From contig MNCI01036144.1 in the NCBI GenBank assembly GCA_015680685.1, positions 59,251-123,250 of the forward strand: a stretch of 64,000 bases of DNA, written 5' to 3'. The DNA is from Gnetum montanum (taxonomy: Eukaryota > Streptophyta > Gnetopsida > Gnetales > Gnetaceae). Positions 12,045 through 23,403 of the stretch are shown here, one piece after another. Below the pieces are notes generated by a model. It saw nothing but the letters and a program-made list of their open reading frames with translations, was not told where the DNA came from and ran no database searches. Position 1 is the stretch's first letter; the number at the start of each line of letters is the position of its first letter. The translations under genes were made by a program, and so were the position numbers.

Positions 12045-13165
12045 AGAGACAAGCAGCGCGTTCTCCCTCATCGTCTTCCATATCTTCATCGTCAGAGAAA
12101 GCCTTCCTGTCCCCGGATCCAATCACACTGTGACGTTGATCCCCGTTTTTGTTGCACAAGCATGACGATACAAGCGTCAGGGATTCTTCTCTGTGCCAAG
12201 CAACAACAAGCTCAGAATAACCAGCAGCAGCAAAAGATGAACTACAACCAGTTCTTGAATACTTCTGCGCCTCCTGTGCGGATACAGGGTTTGGCTGGAG
12301 CCAAACGTGGGTTCAGGCCATGGAGGACTGCAAGGTTTGGGGATCCTCGCCTAAGAAGCTGAGAGTGGATACTGGTACGGCCAACAAGAATGGACCTACA
12401 GGCTGCTGAACTTTAATTTACATTGGAATTTACGATCCACCATCGTGCTTGCATAATACAGGGCATAAACTCCTCGAGCAACTGCGAAATCCGATGAATC
12501 CAAGCAGAACTACTGAAGAACGTTGGCAGTGCGAATCATTGAATTTGAAGTCTGGTGGAAAAAGTGGCGGTGGTGATGATGCTGCCATAAATGCATCTCC
12601 TCCTGATGAGGTTTGTGAGACTTATACACGTTTCAACACCATCAACAACACAGTGGGACAACAATGCACATGATCTAAGGCTGTGGGGAAGGTTTTGCTC
12701 ACTGATAAGTGATAAGTTTTGTTGCTCTTGGAGATCGAAACACCTGTTTCAGCATTATTCATTAAGGATTCGGTAATGGCCAGCGTAGAAGCAAGGGCAA
12801 CCGATAGTGCATCATCCTATTCTGACTTGCTCATGAAGGGAAACAGTCTGGAGCTGTCACAGCTGAAAGCCAAGGAGACCAACAACATGATTGCGTTGGA
12901 GTGAAGCTCTGCGTGTCTGCCCAAAAAGGTCTGCAACTACGCGTTTCTCATGAACAAGTCGATACAGACGTCGGACGATGTGGAGAAACTAAAATTGGTA
13001 GATGTTCTCATAATGAAGAACAAGGACAGTGAGTGGATGGTATACATGTGGCGTGATTTGCACCAGTCTTTGGCACCGAAGTTAGAGGGGCAGCAACACG
13101 TGGGCTGTGATTCTGGAGATCATTTTGTCTCAACGCTAAGAGAAGTGCCCCAGCAAACACGATAG
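12045..13165 (+). pseudogene. Unidentified GC-richer, coding-like sequence
   Basis: A sharp change to GC-richer sequence begins where the Copia LTR is cut. Two stretches look coding in codon texture. 12196-12357 reads either as a Gln-rich protein (QQQQKMNYNQFLNTSAPPVR) or, in another frame, as a Trp/Cys-rich segment ending KKLRVDTGTANKNGPTGC and a stop. 12719-13165 encodes two open blocks (VMASVEARATDSASSYSDLL; NKSIQTSDDVEKLKLVDVLI) split by a TGA at 12902. I do not recognise either block. A captured host-gene fragment or an old retrocopy would fit. No introns, start or poly(A) were seen. Confidence 0.35.
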
Positions 13166-13699
13166 AGTAAATAGTCTCTTTGGAAATAAAAAAATGGTGT
13201 CTTTGGAAATGAAAAAGGGGGCTGTTCGAGCCAGAAACATTTTTAAAAAATGATGAAAATAAGAATAAAAATAAAAAAAATACTACTACAATTCATGGAA
13301 ATTCTAGTGAAAATAAAAATAACAAACATACATACATGGAAATTTAAAGCACACCCCTTAAGACAAAATAATGGACTATAATCACTAGTTATGGGACTAA
13401 AAAGACATAAGTAAGGCACTTCATATCTTTTTTTTAGGGATGGTTGTCTTTTGAGAATTATCATGAACTCTTGATGGTCAAAGGGTTAGGATATGGCAAT
13501 GTGAAATCACTTAAAGAGAATGGACTTTATCTCGACCAAGGATGAGATGATATTAGATCATCTTAATCACACACTTCATAAGGACTTCATGTGACTGGGA
13601 TAAGAATCTCTTATCATTCTCTCTCTCTACCATCATTCATGGCTCATGAAACATCATCCAACTATCTAATATCATAAATTTTTGACATATTTATTATGT
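13166..13699. other. AT-rich spacer, no gene
   Basis: It includes a short imperfect tandem repeat at 13171-13216 (GTCTCTTTGGAAAT and GTGTCTTTGGAAAT) and an A-rich tract at 13250-13300. Nothing else is recognised. Confidence 0.5.
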
Positions 13700-14129
13700 G
13701 GACCCCATAATACTATGACATTTACTCCAGTGGGTATGAGTTTTTACTTGAATTGACCATTAATCATCCTTAGTGCCTGTGGACTCCTTGGGATGAGGAC
13801 ATGTAAGGGCATCATAAGCATCTTCTTTGGAGAGGACCCACTTGCAACCCTTTGGTCTCTCTTAAGTTAAAATTACTCTCCGGTGGCCAATTGCATGATT
13901 GATCTCATCTACTTACATTCAAACATTGGGATTTGCTTACTTTTGGCATGTTAAATTCATTTCAATTTGCTCAAACTCCTTTTCCCAAGCCAACATTATC
14001 CTCTTCCATGTTGTTTCCATCATTCTATATTTTTCTAACATCCATTGGGCTCTTATTTCATTCCTAAACTCATCTAAATTTCCTCATTTTCCAAATGCAA
14101 AAGTTGGCTGCGAACAATTTCATCGACAT

Positions 14130-14220
14130 AGTGGGATGAGTTGATGCAATCCCATTCATGCATCCCCGTTGATGCATCACTGTCAACACAATACAAAAAT
14201 AGTATATATATGCGCAACAC
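14130..14220 (+). promoter_or_regulatory. Internal promoter-like region upstream of extra ORF B
   Basis: CCCCGTTGATGCAT at 14164-14177 differs by one base from CCCCGTCGATGCAT in this element's own LTR (17758-17771), and TGTCAACAC nearby is the reverse complement of LTR GTGTTGACA. A TATA-like TAGTATATATATGCG follows at about 14200-14214. Element C has its own LTR motif at the same place, which argues for a real second promoter. Confidence 0.5.
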
Positions 14221-14356
14221 TTAGCCATTTTTGCATCATTTATCATAGAAGCAAGAGCAGTTTTTTCAAATTTTTCAAAGCCCAAAAACCTTCCAAGAGC
14301 TATAACTCTCAAACAGCTAACATGATTTAGCCTATTCAATCCTTGCATTACCGGAG

Positions 14357-14680
14357 GTAAGCTCTATGTCATAGGGGACATAAACCTTTGGTTTCTAGCA
14401 AAAAAAATTTCAAAATTTTTCAAACTTCCCATGGTCAACCTATTTAAATAATATTAAAAATCAATTACCATAAAGGGTTAGTACCATCACATGAACTTTG
14501 ATAGCTAACATATAAAATAATATTAAAATAATTCAACCAACCAAGATCACAAACAAAGCATCAAAGTGACCAACTCTTAACACCCAAATCATAACATAAC
14601 CTGATCTAATAAAAATGGTATCACAATAAATAAGGGTTATGCAATAATAAGCTAATTATGAGTTATGTTTGTGACCACAA
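14357..14680 (+). other. Predicted leader intron of extra ORF B
   Basis: A donor-like GGAG|GTAAGC occurs at 14357, and the ATG of the ORF is at 14681. The acceptor position reads CCACAA where element C has TTGCAG. In C a donor GTAAGT and acceptor CAG sit at the matching places. The intron is inferred from this parallel only. Confidence 0.35.
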
Positions 14681-17406
14681 ATGGTACTAAAATAAGGACT
14701 ACAGGTGGAAGGGCCTTCGCAGCCTAGGGAGAAGCAACCAAGAGGAGGAAGGGGCCAACAATAGTAGCCACAACAACCCCAAGAACAAGCATCGAAGGCA
14801 ACCCATGCCATTGGATCTCTTTGGAAGGATCCCAAAGTGGAATCTATCCAACTGATTCTCACTACAAAAATAGGCCAATCTAGGCAGGATGAAGTTCCTA
14901 CGCTTAGGCCTAATCTTAAAGTTACCCTCATGGAGGCCTTCTTGGAGAAAATAATACCCAAGGTGATCTAAAGTTCAATTTTTCAAGAGTTGAACTTTGG
15001 ATCCTTCTTGGAATTAGTAATAGAAGAAGTCTACGCACAACTAAAAGGGTCTCCCATGTGATCCATTCTTTCTAATAGTGGAGAATAGTACATGGGAAAG
15101 ACTTACCTATTTTAGAACAACTGATAGGGAGATGTATCCATAAAGATCAAAGACATCACCATCTATTACTTAGTTGAGGCCATTACAGAGACCCTTAGGT
15201 TGTTAGATACAAGGGCAAAGCTGGCTAAAATCTCTACAAAGGTGGCCCCTAAAGCTAAGAAAGAATGAGTCCATCATTACTATGGAGTGGATCATAAAGA
15301 GTATGATGCCCTCACAAAGGTAGAGCATGCAATTTTCAAGATTACAACATACCACTTGAATTCAAAGATGAGGTCCAACAAGGTGATAGCCTTCTCCACT
15401 TGGGCATGTGCTTCTCTAAGCGGAAAATTCCTGGTCAACCTTCCTTAACTCATTTATTTAGAGATTTAAAATTACTTTAAAGAAAATGAGAAGGAAAGGA
15501 AGATGCTCTCCTTTCAATGCATCATTCACAAATTGTATAAGAAGGGAGGGATAGTGTGCTACATCAATGACATGGTTTGTCATGCTCTTGTTGCATCATG
15601 ATAAAAAATGATGAAAGATAAGGTAGTAGCCAAGCTGTAGGAAGAGGACCAACCATCACCACCATCTAAAAACACACCCAAAATGCTTGTAGCTACAAAA
15701 TGCATCAGAAAACTTTGAGAGCAGCAATTGTAACAATAATAAGGCTCCACAGGTGGTGAAGAATCATCAGTCTACCATCCAACCATGAGCCACCTCAATG
15801 AGGTTGCAAGAATCATTAGCTAGCTAGATAGTGAGACTACTCCACTGCTCTCTGCTCAGATAAACTAGGTATTTGCAAGGCCTGATCTTGATGCTAGGGA
15901 GGTCACAGTGTCCATCCTAGGACAAGCGTTTCTTGAAATCTTAGGAAATGTCATGGTCTTCTCTATCGTGTTGGAAAACATTCATAGGATGGTCAAAGCC
16001 CTAAATGCTTCTATAGCATCAATGCCTAACATTGCTCCCATGCTAGATATTCATGCATCTGTAGGAGCAAGGAGGAGTAGGATGAGTGCTGCCAACATGA
16101 CAAGTTTTTGGAACAATTGGTTGGAACTGGGCAACTGCTTCATCAGATCTTTGATCTCTTAGACGAAATCACTATGAATTAATCATAGTTACTCAAGACA
16201 AGGGGTAAATTGCAAATTGTCAATGCATAACTAAATGAGCCCATCATTATCAATCAACAGTTGGCTGCTGAAGTTCTAGAATTACGTGCCCATCTCTCTA
16301 ACCCTACCATTCTTAGGCCAAAGCTTTTAAGAGATGAAGCTTTTCAACAACTTCAGTTAAGACTTTAAGAGGTCAAGAATGCAAATGAAGTAGTGGTCTT
16401 TAACATGTTCTTATCAAAAGCCATGACCTTCAACACTGACAAGGATTTGTTGCAAGTTGAAAAGAAAAACTTGATCCTCACTATGGACAATCATTGCCTA
16501 CAAAATGCTGACTAGCAGAAGAACGAGATGGTTAATTTAATATGCTAGTAGCAGGAGTAACTTGCTAGGGTAAACCTAAATTTGAGAAGGTTGGTAGTTG
16601 CAAACTGTAATATCTCAATGGAGGAACTTCATGCCCTTCGTCAAAGAACTACCATTGAGATGACTATTTGAAAAAATAAAGCCCTAAAACTTGAATGGGT
16701 AAAGAATCACTATAGGGACCAGGTTGGGCTCCTCAAAGAAGTCAATGAAAAAGAAATTCAATTAGCAAAGGCAAAAATGAATGAGGTCCTCAACCAACTC
16801 CAACAAAGAGGTGACATGTGGCAATCCATCTCTGATGGACTAAACGTGGTTAACAAAGCTAAAATTCACCTTAAAGAGTTACAAATTAAAGAGATGATCA
16901 AATACATGGAGCTTGCCAATGTTTGGTATGCAAACCTAGTGATGTTGATAGCAAGGAGAGCAAGGAGTAAATTGGAGAAGCAGGTGACTAGTTCCTATCT
17001 TCTCTACGAGGCAAAATTCAAGCATCACAAAGAAACAAAGCAAAAGTTTAAGATAGCTAATGTAGAGCTTGAAGCTATTAGGAGCAAATTCATTGACCAA
17101 TAATTTGTTGCTAGGGATTTTGCCAAAAGAATGAATGACTACCATGAGTTGCACAACATAGTAAAGACGTCCAACATCAAACGCAGGACTTTCGTAGCTT
17201 GATTTTTCAACATGAAGGAACTATTTCCTTCAATGTCGTGCCTGTGGGATATCCTAGCATCAACCCATATCAATGAAGCTACATGGACTATGTATGATCC
17301 ATGTGGCAAAAAGAAGAAAATGAAGGCACTTCTGGATGTCTTTAAGCTTTTGGCAAAAGCAGCGGTAGTAGCAAGCAAACTGCAACCTCCACCTGCACTA
17401 GGATAG
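14681..17406 (+). pseudogene. Extra ORF of element B: transposon-type domain plus coiled coil
   Basis: The start ATG aligns with the ATG of element C, and both copies have a stop as the fifth codon (TAA here, TGA in C). The globular part (about 14970-15600) contains ELNFGSFLELVIEEVYAQLK and QLKGSP then SNSGE, aligning with ELNFGPFIEF, QLKGSP and SKSGEWY in C, plus an NLP motif and a degenerate IIHKLYKKGGI for IRKLCRRAG. The coiled-coil part runs from about 15900 to 17130 with the conserved KYMELANVWYANLVMLIARR. It ends near 17406 with a shortened WD..ASTHI segment where A and C have PWEV..SNIGTLAWT. Many stops; a dead copy, more diverged than A is from C. Confidence 0.75.
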
Positions 17407-17692
17407 AACGATGGACCATCAGCATCATAGAAGCCTGTACCTTTGGGCATTGTTTGAAACTTCATTATGTCTTTAACAATCCTACAATCATCTACTACAA
17501 TTTTTGTAAAGTGTCCAAATTTGTTGTAATGAAAACTAGTTTTTTTAATCTTGTACTATTTGGCACATAGAGTTAGTTAAGTGCCGATCTATCTATCTTT
17601 CAATTAATAAATTTCATACCTTCCAATTTTGTAAGAAACTCAATCCTAACTTTTTTTCCTTAAGGATAAGTTTTTAGTTAGTCATGGAGGTA

Positions 17693-18575
17693 TGATGAGA
17701 CATCAATAAGATAGGCTATGTTGACATATGCCCATCAATGTAGCCCCATAAACATATCCCCGTCGATGCATGGTAGGATGTGTTGACATAGATACATTGA
17801 CACTAACGTAGTCATTATCTATATAAATGTGTGCATCCCTCACATTTATGACACATTAAGTCATAGTTATAACTAAACTCTTATCGTTTCTCCTCTCTAG
17901 AGTTAGATTATTTTTTCTTTGAGTGTCTGTAGTGTGGATTTAAGATATTGTATGATGATTTATTTGAGTGCCTATGTACTTGAATGCATTGGCATGAACA
18001 ATAATAAAGTCGAGATTTCCTACATCCATTGTAGCACTTAGATAAGTTTACCCTTTACATTTAGTACTTTACTTTTCATGTAATTTACATTTATGGCTTT
18101 AAACAACTAATGCAATTAATCATAAATACGTGAATCAACCACTTTAAGGATAACATATTGCACTTGGTAATCAGAGTAGTGGATATTTGTTATGCTCAGT
18201 AATAGCCACCTAGTAACCTAGTAGCATTAATATTAGTTCAGAGCAATAAGTGGGAATGGTTACTCCATGTTAGGATAAGTTAGTTAATACACTAGTTAAT
18301 TAATTAGACATTTAATTATTCAACCTTTATTCATTTATCTAGTTGTTTGAAGAAAAGTATAAAAATACGTATAATAAGAATATATATCACAAGCTTCAAC
18401 CCACACTTAACCATACATACTGATAACACACAAGTGTGACTTAGGAAGATAATGACCTTACAACTATTTAGGAATATTGGTTGCTTGAATAACTAAGTCT
18501 ATGGAGTTTGATTGGATTGCTAGTGAACACTTGTGATTTGTATGGTTGGGCATAGGGGATACCTATTGTTCATCA
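17693..18575 (+). repeat. 3' LTR of element B
   Basis: It starts TGATGAGA after a purine tract and ends GTTCATCA. It contains a U3 with GTCGATGCAT and TGTTGACAT motifs, a TATA-like CTATATAAATG (about 17818-17828), a poly(A) context AATAATAAAG (about 17999-18008), and a terminal GGGGATACCT. The outer half is repeated at 31270-31770. Confidence 0.75.
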
Positions 18576-18720
18576 CAACTTTCAACCAAACATTAATGAA
18601 GTCATTCTTGATGATCATCCCCCGATGTCTAATTCATTTCTTTACATTTGGAATTATTTTTGACCACTTGTTTTCTCCTCTATTTGTAAGATTTGATGTA
18701 TAATTATTTCTTAATAGCAA
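18576..18720 (+). pseudogene. LINE zinc-finger (zf-RVT) fragment next to LTR B
   Basis: The sequence CAACTTTCAACCAAACATTAATGAAGTCATTCTTG and onward (18576-18720) matches 27801-27945, where it continues a recognisable LINE zf-RVT domain. Here it abuts the LTR end, so element B appears to have inserted into another copy of this LINE. Confidence 0.6.
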
Positions 18721-18729
18721 GAACATAAC

Positions 18730-18870
18730 TATGACCCGAAATAATTGCAATATAGTCAAATTACAACTTTATAACCTTACATTACCCACATGAACTGAAC
18801 TTATAACTTAGAGCTTTTAAATCAAGAGTCTTATCACTAAGCTAACAGCTCATTGTTTTTAGTGAGGTTA
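18730..18870 (-). repeat. tRNA-derived SINE-like sequence
   Basis: On the minus strand it reads GTTAGCTTAGTGATAAGACT, a possible A box, then a B-box-like AGTTCA near 18800, as in tRNA-derived SINEs. Related copies lie at about 31900-32035 and 28385-28490. Ends and target duplications were not resolved. Confidence 0.4.
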
Positions 18871-19544
18871 GTTATCAAAGAAAACTAAATGACATATAAC
18901 CAATATGAACTTTGGTAAAACTGCATAACTAGCATGAAGACAAGGTTTAAACATGACAACGGAGCTTTCATTTTGAACTTTCAAATGTTATCTGATTAAT
19001 CGGGTTGGCTAAGTTATAACGAAGTATAGGATTTGATGTGTTATTTAGAAATTAGTTAATGCAAGGAAAGTTCAAAGCTTTATGCTTGAACTGGAGGGTT
19101 CAACCTTTTCTGTAAGTAGGAGGATCAATGGAATCGTGTTAGATTGTTGCTACTAAAAAAGGATTTTTACAAGTTTATTTCGTATAGAAATTGTAGAGTT
19201 AAACTCAACACTAGAGAACTGAGCCTTGTATCAAAGGATAAATCATACCGAAGAACAGTAGAGAATTGAGCCCTGAGTCACGAGTAGAATCATAGCGAAG
19301 AACTAAGCTAGTGAATGAGTAGCATCATAATACATTAGTATATTTCTTGGAACATTACTCAAGAGCATGGAGACCAACGCAACTACCAATGAGAAGCTAA
19401 GACTTGTTTTTACTTATTTAGAATAGTTTTACATTTACATTGTGGCACCGCAAGCTAAATGTCAATGAATATTACATCCAAGCAACTATGTTGAGGCACT
19501 TCCTTATTAATGATTTTTTACACATAAGATCTCCAATTCACTAA

Positions 19545-19645
19545 TGATTATTCCTAGTTCTCCAATTCTTAAACAAATTTGGAAGACATGGTGCAAGCTT
19601 AGGAAATGTTAGAATTACAATCATATTATAGTTTCAAATGATATG
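19545..19645 (+). pseudogene. LINE fragment, left of element C
   Basis: It encodes ILKQIWKTWCKLRKC followed by further LINE-like sequence and runs to the ATATG target duplication at 19641-19645. The LINE appears to resume after the second ATATG at 27247. The match to a LINE between RT and zf-RVT is weak by itself and rests on the continuation downstream. Confidence 0.45.
19641..19645. repeat. Target-site duplication of element C, left copy
   Basis: ATATG directly before the LTR start TGATGAAT. The same five bases follow the 3' LTR at 27247-27251. Confidence 0.8.
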
Positions 19646-19828
19646 TGATGAATCGCGGTTTGCCAGGCCCCGATATCATATACTTGATATCGGGTATGCG
19701 ATATCATAGCCTGGATAATGATATCGAATACACGATATCATGATTCCTATGTTGACCTATAAATATAGCACTCAAGCGCACAAGAAAGGATTCTTTTGGT
19801 AAGTGATGAGTGGCGAGGTACCCCTAGA
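19646..19828 (+). repeat. 5' LTR of element C, internally deleted with inverted end
   Basis: 19646-19800 matches the first about 155 bp of the 3' LTR (U3 with GATATC motifs, TTGACCTATAAATATAG, TCTTTTGGTAAGT). Then 19801-19828 reads GTGATGAGTGGCGAGGTACC, the reverse complement of an LTR terminus (compare GGTACCTC.CCACTCATCA in LTR A). The R-U5 body is missing. An N occurs at 19832. Confidence 0.7.
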
Positions 19829-19863
19829 CTCNCTTCAACAAAAGATATCAAACCCATGCAAGA

Positions 19864-20580
19864 GTGTCAGCCTCGAGGAGACAAATCCAAGAGTGGAAAC
19901 AAGGGCAACATGAACCCTTGGACATGGCCTTAGAAAGATATTACTCATTGTTAAACAACTGCCTAGGCCATGGATTCTTTGAGGAAAGGCTAATGTATCA
20001 CATCATGGATGGGCTTCGTAATGAAACAAGGGAGACCCTAGGGATGTATACCCTAGGTCAACTATATGAACTATGAATGCACCTATTCCAAGAGCTTATT
20101 AAACAGGTCGCAAAAGAAGAAGGGGAAATAGCCAAATGGGAGAATGTTGAAAGATCTCAATAGGACCAAAATCTTAAAATAACAAAGGTCCATGAAGAGG
20201 AGAAATAAACTCACCTCAAGGAGGTGGAATCATCCTCATCTTTGCCAATATTAAAAATCACTAGATGAGATTAAGGCAAAGATCAGTAAAATTACAAAAT
20301 GAGTACATGAAAATGTGGAGAATATGTAAACATTATTAGAGGTAGAACCATGCAAGATCACTTTGACAACCAAAGCAAGCAGAGGATGCCAAACTTAGAA
20401 ATAGGATAGAACACCATTCATCAATTGGAAAGAAGGGTTGAAGAAAATAAGGATAGAAACTCAACTGCAAATCATAAGTATCAATGTGATGTTTGTCTAT
20501 ACGATCACTCCAAAAGTCAATGCCCAGTATTGTCACATTTACATGAGCATTGGGGAGGAATGTTACATCCTGATTTCGTA
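19864..20580 (+). pseudogene. gag-like region of element C
   Basis: 19864-20076 encodes a retrotransposon gag segment (RRQIQEWKQGQHEPLDMALE, RYYSLLNNCLGHGFFEERL, MYHIMDGLRNETRETLG), typical in layout of plant Gypsy gag (W..RY..LL..C..HG). About 400 bases on, 20480-20540 encodes a knuckle-like YQCDVCLYDHSKSQCP, one residue shorter than CX2CX4HX4C. Stops lie between the two, so no single protein is made. Such gag would form the particle; a pol-less element often keeps it for packaging. Confidence 0.7.
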
Positions 20581-20886
20581 TAGAAGTACCGTGTCCAACC
20601 GTAGTGGCAAAACCCCCAGTCATGGGGGAGGCCATCGCTAAATAAAGCACACCCTTCATATACCTTGACACCAAATGCTTATTATGTTCAACACCCTATT
20701 TCCCCAACTGGATCAACATCCTCTACTTCACCTCATCATTATCATTCTCCTGAGTACTATCAACCCATGTCCTCTCTCATGGGATCACCACCTCATGTTC
20801 CTTACACCTCTCCTTGTCCTCAATATTCTCATTGTTCACCTCCTTCTACATCACCACCAGTTGTACCAGAAGGTTTTGCACCATAG
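20581..20886 (+). pseudogene. Pro/Ser/His-rich tail of gag region
   Basis: 20665-20886 is open and encodes a Tyr-, Pro- and Ser-rich low-complexity segment (PTGSTSSTSPHHYHSPEYYQ and similar) that follows the zinc knuckle. It is probably a disordered linker of the gag protein. It has no recognised domain. Confidence 0.45.
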
Positions 20887-22790
20887 CACCAACCCACGAG
20901 CATTAGTTGTGTTGCTACTATCAATAACAATAAAGGTCCTCCACAACGTTGAAAGCGTCGTTTCTTTAGGCATGACCATAGAAAGAGACAACACAGTTCT
21001 GAAACCACTGCACCCTCCAACCTAGCACTGTGATGCATCTTCCTCCTCGAACTCAATGCCTCTTGTTACCTCATCTGGGCCATCAATTAACACTCCAACA
21101 ACCATGTGACCCAATGGATACAACCACGTAGGAAGACATATCGATCCTTGCATACCATCTTATGGTCAAGGGTTCCATAGTGGGTTAGCTTCTTATCACA
21201 TGACCACATCTTCTAATCTACCCCACTATGCCTACTTTAATCAAGTGTGTGAACCCCAATTTAGGTACATTCCTGCCACCACATCAAAAAACACTCAGTG
21301 GTTTGGACATGGCTAGACCCCAATGTTTCCAACATGCATGGATCCAAATTTTTCATTTATTAATTCTAGCCATGCTCAAAGGTTTAATCAAGGGGGATAC
21401 CCCCCATTCTAATAAGCAAAATTAGTAAATGTTTTTTCTTTTCTTTGATTTTACAATTTTTTGTTTTCCAGTTTTTCATCTTTCAATTTGTTGTTTCATC
21501 TTTTTAAGGGTAATCTCATTGGTGAATAAAATACTCATGTGACTTGTCAGTTGAGGTGTTTTTCTATGCTATCAAGTCTCAGGTGACTAATTATTTGGAT
21601 AGTGAGCCCATAACATCCACCCATCCATTCTATTAATAAGAGGTTCTACTCTAGGTACGATGATATTTTTGTCATCATTAAAACTTAAAGTAACTTTGTA
21701 CTTATTATGCCCATAGTAAAAAATTATGGATTAAGAGGGAATGGCCAAGGTGTGACATCAAGGGGGCTTGTGGCTTCTCTTTGGTGACATCTATATGTGT
21801 TATCATGCAGCTTGGTTGTACTAAGGTCCTTATAGATCTAACGAAAATGGGAGTAAGAGTAATAAAGAAACTCAATGTTGTTCTAGAGGGTCCCACTAGA
21901 AAGACATGCACCCATGCATGAAGGTTGGTGGCTTTTTTGGATCACCATTGAAAATGACAAAGTGCCAAAGCAGCCAGGCAAAGAAAAAGAAAAGAAAAAA
22001 GGAAAACAACAAAGAAAAGATCAAAAAGAATGTGCCATAGAGAAATTCCAAATCACTCCTCCCTTGGACAAAATGCCAAGTGATCGTACACCCTGCTATC
22101 ATGATGCTTTTATGGTTGTCCATCATTGGATGAAAGAATGTGATGTCACTGATCAGAGGCATGGACTTGGTCTTGATTTTGGAGTGAAAGGCTAATGATA
22201 CATTAATCATGCCCCACAATTAGGATTCATTGTGCCTAGGGTAAGTTACCTTGTGTCCCAATTTCGGTAATCCCTTCTATGATTCGTTTCACCCCACTAT
22301 CCAAGTATTTCTAACTTGTGTCTTGCGTGGCATAGAATTCATACCTCATCACAGTGGTATTTAACATGTGTATGTTTTGTTGCATTGGTGCGGATTGCAT
22401 TTAACCCTTCTAGTGCCTACGGACTTTAAGGTGTGGTTACACAAGGGCATGATAGGTTGGAACCTGCTTTGGGGAGGACCCACTTGTGTAAATTTTGTAA
22501 TCTGTACTTATTGCATACCACTGCATCATTTTATACCCTCCGAGTACTGCATTGCTGAATTTATTCTTCCCTTTATCATCATTTCAACCCAAATGTTCCT
22601 ATAAACCACTACATGTCTTTTTTCCCTAAAACTTACCAAAAGAACTTTATTGTATAATTCCAGTTTATTACAGTTTTTGTGCCTTAATGTCTAGTCAACG
22701 TTACCTCAAATCTTTCAAACTTACCTTAAATCCCTCATTTTTAGTTGTGAAAATTCAGAAATTTATCAATTTTTCCACGTATCCTATTCT
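20887..22790 (+). other. Internal region of C where pol would be expected; none found
   Basis: Translations show short pieces only, including a Lys-rich stretch at 21980-22030. A block at 22408-22495 is shared with element B at 13768-13850, which places it in the ancestral internal region. No RT (YxDD), RNase H or integrase signature is visible. Confidence 0.55.
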
Positions 22791-22794
22791 GGAA

Positions 22795-22895
22795 GGGACA
22801 TGATATCGAGTACCTAGAATTGGGTCTGACAAGATATTGGGTCTGTGCTAACACGTACGTGATATCGCATCCATAAAACCTATATATATGGACCC
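22795..22895 (+). promoter_or_regulatory. Internal U3-like promoter of element C
   Basis: Two GATATC motifs (22802 and 22861), with CGTACGTGATATCGCATCC matching the style of the LTR arrays (LTR A has GTGATATCGCATCCCC), followed by a TATA-like CCTATATATATGGACC (about 22879-22894). Its place before the leader and extra ORF mirrors the LTR U3 before gag. Confidence 0.55.
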
Positions 22896-23147
22896 CCCCA
22901 CCCCGCATGCATCAACATCATTTTCAACTGTTCACGCAAGGGGAGTTGTTGCAATTTTCTTTCACAAATTTTCAAGCTTACGCACCTATCATTTAAACAT
23001 CAATATCTTGCTTATTAATGCCCTGATTCTCCTTCTAATCAAACCTACTTAAACCTGGAGTGTTTAACTCAATCGTGGAGGAAGTGTATGCTTCAAGTTA
23101 CTTATAAATTTTTCAAAATTCGTTGTCACCTGAAGTATATCATAGGG

Positions 23148-23403
23148 GTAAGTGATGTTAAGAAATGCTAAGAACTTATGCTAAACTAATTTTGTTTCTT
23201 CACCCAAACCATGAAATTTTTTTTTGGAGTCACCTAATCAAATTGGGCCCAACATTAAAACTTTTAAGGGGATTTTCTTGAAAATCTCCAACTCTAAATC
23301 ACACTAAGCAAGGATTGAATTCATTTAAAGGCAATGAGTAAGGTATAAAATAATTAAATTTTGTTAAATGACCTTACTAATACTTGATGCTGTGTGATTG
23401 CAG
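23148..23403 (+). other. Predicted leader intron of extra ORF C
   Basis: The donor GG|GTAAGT is at 23148 and the acceptor TGATTGCAG| ends at 23403, directly before the ATG at 23404. Both sites fit plant consensus. A matching donor exists in element B. Confidence 0.5.

Larger units (their letters stand above)
13700..18575 (+). mobile_element. LTR retrotransposon B (pol-less family)
   Basis: It is related to elements A and C. The left boundary is uncertain: the block at 13768-13850 (AGTGCCTGTGGACTCC, then GGAGAGGACCCACTTG) matches C at 22408-22495, so B extends at least this far left. Rightward come an internal promoter-like region, the extra ORF (14681-17406), a purine tract (GTCATGGAGGTA, 17681-17692) and the 3' LTR. 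No 5' LTR or RT was found. Confidence 0.75.
18040..19525 (+). repeat. Duplicated block, copy 1 (LTR B outer half plus flank)
   Basis: About 1.48 kb matching 31270-32725 nearly throughout: CTTTTCATGTAATTTACATT, TGGTTGGGCATAGGGG, GAGAAGCTAAGACTTG and the end GATTTTTTA(C/T)(A/G)CATAAGATCT. It starts inside LTR B and runs through the LTR end, a LINE fragment, a SINE-like piece and unique sequence. It is therefore a copy of a junction and not of one transposon. Confidence 0.8.
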
